Positions 43,841-54,000 of a stretch of 64,000 nucleotides of DNA are shown here, in pieces (position 1 is the first letter of the stretch; each line of letters opens with the position of its first letter). The notes beneath the pieces are model-generated. The model ran no database searches and was not told where the DNA came from. It saw nothing but the letters and a program-made list of their open reading frames with translations. The DNA comes from Chitinophaga flava (GTDB lineage Bacteria > Bacteroidota > Bacteroidia > Chitinophagales > Chitinophagaceae): assembly GCF_003308995.1 (NCBI RefSeq), contig NZ_QFFJ01000002.1:3658001-3722000 (forward strand), read 5' to 3'. The position numbers and the translations under genes are program-made.

Positions 43841-43869
43841 GGGCTGGCCTTTGGGGGTCGGCCCTTTTT
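43841..43869 (+). terminator. Terminator of the EmrAB-TolC-like operon
   Basis: GGGCTGGCC pairs with GGTCGGCCC (two G-U pairs) and runs into TTTTT (43865-43869). It starts 25 bp after the MFS stop. Confidence 0.75.
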
Positions 43870-44005
43870 GATTGGATGTGACCGATATCAACTTTTTGCA
43901 TTGAAAGTAATGATGCATATTTGAGTTTTATTGTGCGCTACAAAATGAACCAGATAACAAAAACATTGTTCACATTCAGTAGTGTCTCTTTCAGTCAGAA
44001 AGAAC

Positions 44006-45061
44006 ATGCATAAAACAACAGCTATGGAAATAGGCATTGACAGCTTTATAGCCACCGGCGCATATACGGGGCCCTTAAACCCACAGGAAAACCTGTTAGC
44101 GATGGAAACCTTATTGGCAAAAATCGAATTTGCCGAGCAGGCCGGACTGCATGTGTTTGGTCTGGGCGAGCATCACCGGAAGGAGTTTCTGGATGCAGCA
44201 CCAGCAGTCATACTAGCCGCAGCCGCGGCACGTACCCAGAAAATACGCCTGACAAGTGCTGTTACAGTATTAAGCGCAGCTGATCCGGTGAGAGTATTCC
44301 AGGAATATGCTACGCTCGATATTATATCCAAAGGTCGTGCGGAAATTGTGGCCGGCAGAGGTTCGTTTATTGATGCATTCCCTTTATTCGGGTATAATCT
44401 TAATGACTATGACGATCTGTTTGCAGAAAAGATAGAGCTGCTGCTTGCTATCCGCGACCATGAAACCTTGTCCTGGAAAGGCAGGTTCAGGCCAGCATTG
44501 AAGGAGCAATCCGTATATCCGCGTCCGTTACAGGACCCGCTCCCGCTATGGATAGGAGTAGGCGGCACCCCTCAATCGTTTGTACGTGCGGGTACGCTTG
44601 GACTGCCACTAATGGTGGCAGTCATTGGCGGAGAAACACATCATTTCCGGCCATTGATTGATTTGTACTATGAAGCCGGAAAAAAAGCCGGTCATGCCCG
44701 CGAGAAGCTTAAAGTAGGATTACATTCCCTGGGTTATGTGGCCGATACTACACAACAGGCAAGAGACGAATATTTTCCAGGATACCAGGAAATGTTTGGC
44801 AAAATTGGCAAAGAGCGGGGTTGGTCACCACCCACGCGCGCCTCGTTCGACGCACAGGCCGGGCCTACCGGTGCTTATCTGGTGGGCAGCCCTGAAGAGG
44901 TAGCCGAAAAGATCCTGCGTCACAGCGAAGCGCTGGGTGGTATCTCCAGACTTACTTTCCAGATGGATAATCCAGGACTTACCAAAGCGCAGGTTTATAA
45001 ATCGATAGAGCTGATTGGTACCAAAGTAATCCCCCTGGTAAACGGATCGACAGGCCGATGA
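44006..45061 (+). CDS. LLM-class flavin-dependent oxidoreductase
   Basis: 351 residues from ATG 44006 (ATG 44024 gives MEIGIDSF and is also plausible). The luciferase-like TIM barrel is recognised by IEFAEQAGLHVFGLGEHHR, AAARTQKIRLTSAVTVLSAADPVRVFQEYATLD, GRAEIVAGRGSFIDAFPLFG and LPLWIGVGGTPQSFVRAGTLGLPLMVAVIGG, partly quoted. These enzymes use reduced FMN to oxidise small organic molecules. The gene is a single unit between the pump operon and a SUKH gene; no flavin reductase is adjacent. Confidence 0.88.
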   Translation: MHKTTAMEIGIDSFIATGAYTGPLNPQENLLAMETLLAKIEFAEQAGLHVFGLGEHHRKEFLDAAPAVILAAAAARTQKIRLTSAVTVLSAADPVRVFQEYATLDIISKGRAEIVAGRGSFIDAFPLFGYNLNDYDDLFAEKIELLLAIRDHETLSWKGRFRPALKEQSVYPRPLQDPLPLWIGVGGTPQSFVRAGTLGLPLMVAVIGGETHHFRPLIDLYYEAGKKAGHAREKLKVGLHSLGYVADTTQQARDEYFPGYQEMFGKIGKERGWSPPTRASFDAQAGPTGAYLVGSPEEVAEKILRHSEALGGISRLTFQMDNPGLTKAQVYKSIELIGTKVIPLVNGSTGR

Positions 45062-45083
45062 GGCACATACTACTTTAAACAAA

Positions 45084-45103
45084 GCGAGGCCTCACGGCCT
45101 CGC
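45084..45103. terminator. Hairpin at the SUKH gene stop codon
   Basis: GCGAGGCC (45084-45091) and GGCCTCGC (45096-45103) surround a 4-nt loop. On the minus strand it is followed by TTTGTTT, and the SUKH gene's TGA begins in the loop. So the last codons of that gene form one terminator arm. Confidence 0.75.
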
Positions 45104-45574
45104 CCAATACTTTGCTCCCTGCGCATGCTCCAGCTTTATCAAAAATTCACATAACGAATCCGCAGCCCTGGGCCAATCACTCCGGGCATCCAAAGGCAAA
45201 CATATATATACAGCGCCACTGGCATCCATCAGCAATAGATCATCATCTCCATAAAAGTGACCAAATACAATATCATTTACTGAAATCTCATCTCTTAGCT
45301 GTTGTTGCTTCAGTGTTAAGTTCCGGGTATCTTTCGGCGGAAGTATCACCATTCCCCATTGTCCATATGTTTCATCTATGAATAAATCTGCCCGTGCAGC
45401 GATCTGCCAGAAACGATTGAGTTCATCTGGAAAACTATTGATCTGTTCTTCAACAGGGACTGCAAATGTACATTTTAACGGGAAGGGACACACTTTTCCA
45501 AAATGAATGGCCCGGGCTGCAACAGACCAGTTCATTTTCATTTTGTCGATGATAGGTTTTAGTTCGTTCATCAT
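45092..45574 (-). CDS. SMI1/KNR4 (SUKH)-like protein
   Basis: 160 residues. PVEEQINSFPDELNRFWQIAARADLFIDETYGQWGMVILP (partly) and NDIVFGHFYGDDDLLLMDASGAVYICLPLD match the SUKH fold: an initial helix followed by FP-x-x-L-x-x-F, then a GDG/DDLL strand pair. SUKH proteins are frequent immunity proteins for nuclease and deaminase toxins, but many stand alone. No toxin gene is adjacent in this window. It is convergent with the LLM gene and lies 32 bp upstream of the acid phosphatase stop, same strand order. Confidence 0.75.
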   Translation of the reverse strand: MMNELKPIIDKMKMNWSVAARAIHFGKVCPFPLKCTFAVPVEEQINSFPDELNRFWQIAARADLFIDETYGQWGMVILPPKDTRNLTLKQQQLRDEISVNDIVFGHFYGDDDLLLMDASGAVYICLPLDARSDWPRAADSLCEFLIKLEHAQGAKYWARP

Positions 45575-45606
45575 ACGCTTTAGCAGCCCGCCAAGGTAAA
45601 CCTTAT

Positions 45607-46593
45607 TTATTTCTTTACCAGTATTGTTTTCAATACCACTCCTCTGCGGTCGATGGCCTGCACCTGCACATTTTCCGGCAGGATAGAGAAAGTCATAAAT
45701 CCTTGTATTGGTTCAAAAAAGTCGTAGTTGCCTCTTGGTTTCAGATTTTCATTGGCTTCAGAACCGGCGCCTGAAATGAAATGGTGGGTATGTTTACCAG
45801 CGGGATGATAATATTGCAGATGATGTTCATGACCACTGATGTACAGGTCAACCTTATATTTTTCCAGAACCGGTTCCAGTGAATAACGGATATAAGGTGT
45901 ATTCAAAGCCCTGTTGCCAGCGGTATAACAGGGATGGTGTGCCACAACGATCTTCCAACGGATGTTGCTGCTGGTATCTGACAGGGTTTGTTCCAGCCAA
46001 CGCTTTTGTGCAGCAGAATCCTGGGCCAGCAGCTCTTTGCCATATGCGGAGCGGTAGGCTTCGGGGTCCAGCGGATTGGTGTCCAGAAATACAAACAGCG
46101 CTTCAGCATTGCCGGATATCTTTCTTTTAAAAGCATAATAACGTGAAGGCATATGCCAACGCTGGCTCACTTTGGAATAGTCTATCTGTGCCTGTGCATT
46201 CCCGTGATAATCATGATTGCCCAATACGGCATACCAGGCGCGGTGCAGCGGATACTGAAAAAATACATTTTCGAATGAAAGGTTCCACAGTGGATCGTGT
46301 ACACTCGCCACTCCATCAGGATAAATATTATCTCCGGTGGAAATAATGAAAGCAGCGTTGATACCGGTTACCGCTTCCGACAAGGTGTTGGCCACATCTT
46401 TCTGGAAGTATTCTCCACCTCTACCAAAATCTCCCAGCACAGCGAATTCCAGCGCATCTTCCCTGCTCACTTGCCCGGTGATAAATCCTCCCCGGTATCC
46501 TTTGTCATATTCTGCCAGATACTTCAGGGTCTGTGCTTTCAGACCCGTTGCTGCAAAATAAATACAGCATGCGATTAACAAAATCCTTTTCAT
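45607..46593 (-). CDS. Secreted purple acid phosphatase-like metallophosphoesterase (TRAP type)
   Basis: 328 residues from ATG 46593 with a signal peptide (KRILLIACCIYFAATGLKAQ). Motifs in order are AVLGDFGRGGEYFQKDVANTL (D), IISTGDNIYPDGV (GDN-x-Y), AVLGNHDYHGN (GNHD), WKIVVAHHPCYTAG (HH) and LYISGHEHHLQYY (GHEHH). This set, including the ligand Tyr in GDNIY, is that of tartrate-resistant (ACP5-like) acid phosphatases with an Fe-metal centre. It should act in the periplasm or at the surface to release phosphate from esters. Confidence 0.9.
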   Translation of the reverse strand: MKRILLIACCIYFAATGLKAQTLKYLAEYDKGYRGGFITGQVSREDALEFAVLGDFGRGGEYFQKDVANTLSEAVTGINAAFIISTGDNIYPDGVASVHDPLWNLSFENVFFQYPLHRAWYAVLGNHDYHGNAQAQIDYSKVSQRWHMPSRYYAFKRKISGNAEALFVFLDTNPLDPEAYRSAYGKELLAQDSAAQKRWLEQTLSDTSSNIRWKIVVAHHPCYTAGNRALNTPYIRYSLEPVLEKYKVDLYISGHEHHLQYYHPAGKHTHHFISGAGSEANENLKPRGNYDFFEPIQGFMTFSILPENVQVQAIDRRGVVLKTILVKK

Positions 46594-46723
46594 GAAAAAA
46601 GTTTGAAGTGCGGTGTACAGCTTTATCACTAAAGGTACACCGGCACCATCAAACAGCTGTGTTAAATATTAACCATCATTTTCATGAACAGGGAACATTT
46701 TTTCAACTTGATAAAATCAGGTT

Positions 46724-48604
46724 TTAATTAATCGGTTTCATCCAAATAGCCTGCCCTCCGGACGGCAGCAGGTGACTGTCTAAAACGGAGGATGCATCAA
46801 CTGTAACTTTTCGTATAGACACCCTTGTCCGTACAGGAGATGCCGGATCATCATAATAAATAGTGGCTTCATATTTCCTGCCCGGATCAAGGAAAGAACA
46901 ATTAATGTGAAGATCCCTGGCATCATTATTCGTAATGCTTCCCACAAACCATTCATTATTGCTTTTGCGGGCCACCGTAACGTATTGTCCAATCTCTCCG
47001 TCCAGCACCTGTGTATCATCCCATACTGTTGGGACATGATCAAAAAAAGCCAGCTCCGGTTCATCTTGTGAGTCTTCCGGCTTATCATACCAGTACATAA
47101 ACTGTAGCGGGCTGTAATACACAACAGATAAAGCCATCTGGTGCACCGAAGTTGTTTTGAGTATATTTTTATTCTGGGTTTCGGCGAGTCGTTTTTTCAG
47201 CTCCGGCCGGTGATAATAACAGATGGTGTAGTCTGCCGCTCCACACAGGAAACGGGTAAAGGGCAGCACCGTATTATGGGTAGCATCCGGCATTTCCTCA
47301 TTACCCCTGATCCCTTCCTGGGTAAGGAGATTGGGGTATGTTCTGCTGAAACCGGTTGGCCGGTATTCATCATGAATATCTACCATTAGATGATGTTGCG
47401 CGCATTTTTTCACGGCATCATGCAGCCATTTGGTCCAGTGGTAGGAACCAACATTCACAAAACCAAACTTGATACCTGCTATGCCCCATTTTTCATACAA
47501 TGGCAGCATTACATCGAGTTGTCTTTCCAGCGCTTTTTTGTTGACATACAAAAACACGCCGATGTTTTTCTTTCTGGCATAACGGACTATTTCCTGCAGA
47601 TTCAGGTCATTTACCGGATTGCGAAGGGGATCTACATTGACGTGTGTGGCATCTGAGGCCGTATCTTCTTCGGCCCCATACCAGCCGGCATCAAAATGAA
47701 TGTATTGCAGATGGCGCTTTTCGGCAAAGTCCACCAGTTTTTTTGCTCCGCTTGTTGACAATGAAATTTCCCGCATCACCTTACCTGGTTTAATCCATTC
47801 CGTGTGTTTGATAGCGCAGGGAGGATTAAGGTTCAGCAACAGATCACTATGCTGCAAAAGTTGTGTGGGTTTTGTTGCGAGCATAATCACTCTCCATGGA
47901 GTAGCAGATGGTACTGCAGAAAGTACCTTATCAAACATAGAACAGGCAATAGTATTGGGTTTGGCGGGATGCAAAACAAATTTTGTTCTGCAATAATCTA
48001 CCACCTCCGCTTCTGCCAGTGCCACATAAGCACCGTTTTGTAATTGCAGGGTCAACGGCCGTTCAGCTTCTCCGGGCCATTTATCCAAAGACAATAACTG
48101 ATAACTGCCCTGCGCGTGGTCCGTGAACCATGCCTTTGTGCCGGCCGGAAAAACAAATTCTGTCAGATCTTTACTGATGACAATGTCCTTTGGACCGGAT
48201 GATGATTTGGGAAAAGTATAACGGAAAGCAATACCCTCATTATAGGCCCGGACTTCAATCTGCATAGATTGATGCGCTTTGGCATCTTTAACGAATGTGA
48301 AAAATGTTGCATGATACTGGTCACGTATACGATTTCGTTCTCCGTAAACCGGTTTCCAAAAATCATCCTTAGCCGCAGCACGTACCGATTCCAGGCTCAA
48401 ACCATCCTGCCAGCCTTCAACTCCCAGAACGGATGCCTTAATAATTTCCTTTTGCTGATAAGAAACCTCATAGTGAATCGTTCCATCGGTGAGGGCTAAA
48501 CGAAATTCAACATTACCATCCGGTGATTTTAATGAGGGAAGCGTTTGTCCAACTGTTTCAATCGTTGCTAATAATGAGATTAGAAGAAAAAAGAGTCTAT
48601 ACAT
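46724..48604 (-). CDS. GH97 alpha-glucosidase/galactosidase family protein
   Basis: 626 residues from ATG 48604 with a signal peptide (YRLFFLLISLLATIETVGQ). The N-terminal supersandwich reads LPSLKSPDGNVEFRLALTDG, the barrel has YIHFDAGWYGAEED, WGIAGIKFGFVNVGSYHW, HLMVDIHDEYRPTGFSRTYP, LLTQEGIRGNEE and HNTVLPFTRFLCGAADYT, and an all-beta tail follows. GH97 enzymes hydrolyse alpha-glucosides (SusB) or alpha-galactosides. Here the KVDF Asp nucleophile of the retaining subgroup is replaced by Gly in KFGF, as in inverting SusB-type enzymes. Divergent from a POT transporter; no SusC/D pair is near. Confidence 0.9.
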   Translation of the reverse strand: MYRLFFLLISLLATIETVGQTLPSLKSPDGNVEFRLALTDGTIHYEVSYQQKEIIKASVLGVEGWQDGLSLESVRAAAKDDFWKPVYGERNRIRDQYHATFFTFVKDAKAHQSMQIEVRAYNEGIAFRYTFPKSSSGPKDIVISKDLTEFVFPAGTKAWFTDHAQGSYQLLSLDKWPGEAERPLTLQLQNGAYVALAEAEVVDYCRTKFVLHPAKPNTIACSMFDKVLSAVPSATPWRVIMLATKPTQLLQHSDLLLNLNPPCAIKHTEWIKPGKVMREISLSTSGAKKLVDFAEKRHLQYIHFDAGWYGAEEDTASDATHVNVDPLRNPVNDLNLQEIVRYARKKNIGVFLYVNKKALERQLDVMLPLYEKWGIAGIKFGFVNVGSYHWTKWLHDAVKKCAQHHLMVDIHDEYRPTGFSRTYPNLLTQEGIRGNEEMPDATHNTVLPFTRFLCGAADYTICYYHRPELKKRLAETQNKNILKTTSVHQMALSVVYYSPLQFMYWYDKPEDSQDEPELAFFDHVPTVWDDTQVLDGEIGQYVTVARKSNNEWFVGSITNNDARDLHINCSFLDPGRKYEATIYYDDPASPVRTRVSIRKVTVDASSVLDSHLLPSGGQAIWMKPIN

Positions 48605-48824
48605 TCTGAAATATATCTTCTGAAAGCTGTTATGGATTATCACGGTAAAGCTATATGCTGGCTTTTGGAAATTCCTCCAGCAGATTGACAATTATCACCG
48701 CTTTTTTGACCGATGCCAATAAACATGGTTAAAATGAAGGCATATTCTGTTAATTACTGCAAACATATATCTGCCAAAGAAGGTCATATTTGGTACATCA
48801 CCACGTATTGAAAATAATATTGCT

Positions 48825-50555
48825 ATGCCTGAAACGTCTCAACCTTTATCTCATCCCAAAGGTCTTTATATCCTGTTTGTCACTGAAATGTGGGAGCGGT
48901 TCAACTACTATGGAATGCGTGCAGTACTGATTCTTTTTATGACCAAGGCGTTGTTGTTTAGCAAAGTATTTGCAGCCAACCTGTACGGAAGTTATACTGG
49001 TCTTATTTATCTTACGCCATTGCTAGGTGGTTACATCGCAGATCGTTACTGGGGCAACAGGCGGTCTATCATTATTGGTGGCATCGTGATGGCTACCGGA
49101 GAGATGATCCTCTTCATAAGCGCTTCCTTATTTCATAGTTATTCTTCCACGTCATTACTATTGTTTTTTTGCGGCCTCGGCTGCATGATTGCCGGCAATG
49201 GTTTCTTTAAACCGAATATATCATCGCTGGTAGGGCAATTATATGTTGATGGAGATACAAGAAAAGACACTGCCTATACCATTTTTTACATGGGGATCAA
49301 TACCGGTGGGGCATTAGGACCTATCATCTGCGGACTGATGGGCGATACCGGTAACCCCGCCGATTTTAAGTGGGCATTTTTGGCGGGTGGTGTCAGTATG
49401 ATCATCAGTGTAATTGTACAACTGGCATTTCATCACCGGTATGTGACCGATCCCGGTGGTCAAGTGCTGGGGCTCACACCGAAACGGGTGCCGGCAAAAC
49501 TACTGCAGCCATTCTTTATTATCCCCGGATTGGTACTCATCACCTTTCTAATGATTGGTATGTTATACGTGGACACAACAGTAGTTAATTACCTTTCCTA
49601 TCTGTTGCTGGCGGCCGTAGGGTTGATTGCAATAATTATCCTTCGTGACAAATCGCTCACCCGTACAGAGAAACAACGGATTAAAGTAATTTTCATTATC
49701 TCTTTTTTTGTGATATTCTTTTGGGCCGCCTTCGAGCAGGCAGGTGCTTCGCTGACTTTTTTTGCAGATGAACAAACCGACAGAAAGTTGAACTGGAAAA
49801 TACCCGTATGGAGCATTCTGCTGCTATCCGTTTTTTTAATGTATGGGTTATACAACTTGTTCAGGAAAACCCAAAAACAGCTATCATCCGCCGCAGATCA
49901 ATTATTACGGCGTACCATATACGGATTATTATTTCTTTTTCTTCTGGGCATTGCAGGAGTGGATATATATCTGCTAATGCGTCGGGAAAATATGCTGTTG
50001 CTGGATGAAATACCACCCAGTCTCTTTCTTTCTCTGGGTTCTATCTACATCGTTATCTTCGCGCCTTTCTTTGCCTGGCTGTGGCCCAGGCTGGGAAGAC
50101 ATGAACCTTCAGCCCCTGTGAAGATGGCTATTGGCTTACTTTTGCTGTCATTGGGTTATTTGTGGATTGTGTTTGGAGTAAAGGAAATATCTCCCAGCAC
50201 CAAAGTAAGCATTATCTGGATTACCGGGATGTACGCCCTGCATTCGTTTGGAGAGCTTTGTCTGTCGCCGATAGGGCTTTCCCTTGTCAATAAATTATCG
50301 CCGCTTAAATTCTCTTCTTTACTGATGGCCGTTTGGTTCCTGGCAACAGCTGCTGCCAACAAACTGGCGGGGGTATTAAGTACTTTATATCCGGACAAGG
50401 GCAAGACAATTATTTTCGGAGGGTACGCCATTCACAATGCCTACGACTTCTTCCTGCTTTTTGTGATCATGGTAGGCGTAGCCGCGGTGGTGTTATTGAT
50501 GGTATCAAAACGGCTATCCACCATGATGGTGACCCCTGCAAGCTTATCTCGATAG
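48825..50555 (+). CDS. POT/PTR2-family proton-coupled oligopeptide transporter
   Basis: 576 residues with about 12-14 membrane helices. The signature FVTEMWERFNYYGMRAVLIL (ExxER on helix 1) and GGYIADRYWGNRRSIIIGG are diagnostic, with FKPNISSLVGQLY and FYMGINTGGALGPIICG (PTR2 motif) following. It imports di- and tripeptides or related compounds with protons across the inner membrane. It is divergent from the GH97 gene and overlaps the convergent DUF4180 gene by 12 bp. Confidence 0.93.
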   Translation: MPETSQPLSHPKGLYILFVTEMWERFNYYGMRAVLILFMTKALLFSKVFAANLYGSYTGLIYLTPLLGGYIADRYWGNRRSIIIGGIVMATGEMILFISASLFHSYSSTSLLLFFCGLGCMIAGNGFFKPNISSLVGQLYVDGDTRKDTAYTIFYMGINTGGALGPIICGLMGDTGNPADFKWAFLAGGVSMIISVIVQLAFHHRYVTDPGGQVLGLTPKRVPAKLLQPFFIIPGLVLITFLMIGMLYVDTTVVNYLSYLLLAAVGLIAIIILRDKSLTRTEKQRIKVIFIISFFVIFFWAAFEQAGASLTFFADEQTDRKLNWKIPVWSILLLSVFLMYGLYNLFRKTQKQLSSAADQLLRRTIYGLLFLFLLGIAGVDIYLLMRRENMLLLDEIPPSLFLSLGSIYIVIFAPFFAWLWPRLGRHEPSAPVKMAIGLLLLSLGYLWIVFGVKEISPSTKVSIIWITGMYALHSFGELCLSPIGLSLVNKLSPLKFSSLLMAVWFLATAAANKLAGVLSTLYPDKGKTIIFGGYAIHNAYDFFLLFVIMVGVAAVVLLMVSKRLSTMMVTPASLSR

Positions 50556-50906
50556 TTTTTCAAGCGCCAGCTCAGTAGATTCCAGAAAATTGACCTGGCG
50601 CCCTTTATTGCTTTCGTAAATAAAATCCCTGATGCTCTTCCCAGGATATTTTGTGAACTCTCCAACAATGACCAATCTAATCCGGTAGTTGGTGAACTTC
50701 TGCAATATTTCTCCTGCCATACCATTTTTCAGGTCGAAGAAAGCCGGTGTTATATTCTTTTCATGAAGGATAACCCGCTCAACATCTTGATAATAAAGAT
50801 CGCCCATTATTTGCAGTGCGTCTTCTGTATTATTGATCAATACTTCTGTTGCTGTTACTTCTGCGATGCTGATATCTCCTGTCTTATGTATTGTAATATC
50901 CATCAT
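50544..50906 (-). CDS. DUF4180 protein
   Basis: 120 residues from ATG 50906 (ATG 50903 follows at once). The family pattern is clear: ERVILHEKNITPAFFDLKNGMAGEILQKF, then YRIRLVIVGEF and SIRDFIYESNKGRQVNFLES, partly quoted. DUF4180 is an STAS-like small alpha/beta domain of unknown function. The 3' end lies inside the end of the POT gene on the other strand. Confidence 0.88.
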   Translation of the reverse strand: MMDITIHKTGDISIAEVTATEVLINNTEDALQIMGDLYYQDVERVILHEKNITPAFFDLKNGMAGEILQKFTNYRIRLVIVGEFTKYPGKSIRDFIYESNKGRQVNFLESTELALEKLSR

Positions 50907-50953
50907 ATTAATAGTTAATACCCACAAATATAGGTTAAATCGGATTGTCAGGT

Positions 50954-50983
50954 TTGTGCTGTGTTATTGAATAATTACATTTG
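50954..50983 (+). promoter_or_regulatory. Consensus Bacteroidota promoter
   Basis: TTG (50954-50956), exactly 19 nt, then TACATTTG (50976-50983), a full match to TTG-N19-TAnnTTTG. The -7 element ends 17 bp before the ATG of the large T9SS protein, so the leader is very short. Confidence 0.8.
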
Positions 50984-51000
50984 CCGCAATTTGTCCCTAT

Positions 51001-54000
51001 ATGTCTATACCGTTGTCCCGTATTGCTGTAGTACTGTTTTTGTTATTATTTGTTTGTCAACGATCTGCCCATTCCCAACAGTGTTATCCTACTTTTTACA
51101 ATCTGTTGTCTGTGAATGGCGATGCAGCAGGTAACGCTGTCGTGTATACGTCAACGGGAGCCATTGTTGTTGCCGGCAAAGCCGATCTGAACAGGAACAG
51201 TAAGTGGGATGGGCTGCTGCTGAAGACAGACGATCAGGGTAATGTGCTCTGGGCACGATCTGCAGGCGGGCCGGAGAATGATGTGCTGGTAAAGGTAAAA
51301 GAGACTGCTGACAAAGGTTTGGTAGCGGTGGGCCATAGTGAAGATGCCGGGATACCCCGGTTGTGGGTTATCAAAACCGATGCTGCCGGACAATTATCCT
51401 GGAGTAAAGTAATAGACATAGAAAACAAACCACTGGCCGGTAAGGATATCATTGAGCTTTCTACCGGTGGTTTTGCCCTGATAGGCAATGCCAATGACAG
51501 CACCGCACAATCTGATGGAATACTGGCCAGGCTGGATGCTTCAGGCAATCTTCTATGGTCGCAACTTTATGATGGTGGCGGTGCAGATGGTTTTAACAGT
51601 TTGCTGGAGGTAAACGGGGAGCTACTGGTGGCAGGTTATATTACCGGTGACCTGAAAGATGCAATCCTCTTGCGGGCTGACATGAGTGATGGCCATCCGC
51701 TGTCAACCCTTAAATACAGCCGTTATCAGGACTGTGAAGAACAAGGGCTCTCTCTTACGGCTATTCCCGGCGGTTATAGCTGGAGTATCAAAGTTTCCCA
51801 GCCTACTCCCAAATACAGGTATCCGGATGTATACCTGGTGAAAATAAAAGCATCTGCCAACGGCAATAATTATCTTGTACAAAAACATCTAATGTATCCC
51901 AGCGGAGGCAATGGTGTGGTAAATCTACAGGTATTGCCTTCTAAGGACAATAACGGATTCGTATATATCATGGATGGACCACCCAGAAACGGCTGGCCCC
52001 AGTTTGGCAAAACAGAATCGGAAGGTTCCCAGGAATGGAACAGGAGTTACAACTATCTCCCCGGTAATTTCTGTGGACTTGACTTTACCGGCAACTTCGG
52101 CTATGTTATTACTGGTAATGCCAACGATGTTGGTCAGGCTATCTGTCTGATCAAAACAGACCTGGCGGGTATTGGCGGCGGCTGTGGGTTTAATTCCTCT
52201 GGTGGCGCTGAGGGCGATTATGACGAAATCACAGGCACACCGTTCACCTGGTCTTCCAACCGGCAACCGGCTGCCACCGAACCGTTATTCTCCCCTGTAG
52301 TAACAGACGAGGTTGTCACTGTCAAAACACCCTGCAAGGCCCAGGTGTGTCCGCCATTACCTCCTACCGACAATGGCAATAGCTGCGCCACCTCCTTCAT
52401 GACAGAAATCAGGGAGCCCTATTCTACCCAACTGATGGATGCCGCCCGCACCAGCGATGGCGATATTGTAACCATCGGCACCAGAAGTTATTACTGGTCC
52501 ATCCGGCCGCAGATCATCAAACTCAAGCCAGGCGGCAATATCCGATGGAGCAAACAATTCCGGAGCTATCGCAAAGGAGAATCTGTTTTCCCCGATTACC
52601 GGAGAGTAATCAATACAAAAGACAACAACATCCTTGTTCTGGGCACCGAGGCCATCACCATCAATCACGGCACATCCGATTCAGGCGTAGTCATGAAACT
52701 AGACTACAACGGAAATATCCTCTGGTCGAAACGGATGGCCAAAAACTATGGTGAATACTTTTCCAATGTACAGGAAACGGAAGATGGTTCCTTTATCATC
52801 ACTTCCACCCAAAACTATGGTTTCCCTCCCCTCGGTAATGCCATCCTGCGGCTTGATAAAAACGGGAACATCTTATGGCAGAAGTCTGTCACAGGCCACT
52901 TCATGGATAACCGCACCTTACGGGCCATGTACTATGACAACGGTAGTATCTATCTGGCCTTCGATTACTATATCAGTTATTCAGGCCCCAATGACATGCT
53001 TGTTTTTAAGCTGAATGCCAATAACGGAGACTATCTGTGGGGCAAACATATTAAAGGAGGAGCCGAAGAGATCAGTATAACAGGCATCACGAAAATAAAA
53101 GACACAGTATATGTAGGAATAGGTTTGGATAAATACATCTCCTGGGGCAACAACGAACTTACGGCTGCTGTCATTAAGTTGAAAGATGCTACCGGAGAAC
53201 AAATGCAGGGCTTCCGCCTCAATAAGCCATGGATCATCAAACACAAGGATTATGTATGGATGTCTCAGAGGACCAATCTTACGTTTACCAAAAGTATCGA
53301 TGATCAGCTGGTCGTTGCCCGCGAGAGTGCAGTCAATAAAGACACCACCATCCGTATTCACAAACTGGCCCTTGATGGCAGCATAACCTGGTCCAGAAAT
53401 TTCACGCTGCTGAAAAAGCAGGTGGTGAGTACCATACGGCCTGACGGCAGTGGTTTTCTGGTTACAGGATTCAAATACGACACTCCGGTACTTTATGATC
53501 CGGTCAATGAAGGGTTTCTTATGAGGCTGAACAGCAATGGCGAAATCGAGAACAGTACAGGCGGCTGTGTGAGCCAGCTACAAAGCACAGGTCCTGGTGG
53601 CGCTTATACCACCCCTTTATTACTGACAGAAGAAACGGGCGAAGTATTTGGTACCGGGCCTTCCGGCGTAGTGGCCAAAGACTTCCGGCCATTGCCACTG
53701 GATAACCCTACCATGTCTTATCCTTCCTGTGCCAGTTTCTCCGCCTGTCAACCAGCTACCTTACAGGGGCCGGCCACCATCTGCGACCTCTCACGTACAT
53801 GGACATACGACGCTTCGCGGCCGGGAGGATGTAACACGCCACTGCTGTGGCAAACAGATCCCGTTTACACCGATATCCTGTCACAAACAGAAAATCAACT
53901 GACAGTGAAGTTTAAAATGGGTGGCACTACCGCCATCAAAGCGGTGGTAGATGCAGGTTGCGGCCTACTGCCCACCACCGTAGATATAGAAATCCCCAAA

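Noticed and set aside
43982..44005. GTG start of the LLM oxidoreductase at 43982
   Set aside because: It adds eight residues with no family match, while ATG 44006 has a purine-rich AAAGAA just upstream.
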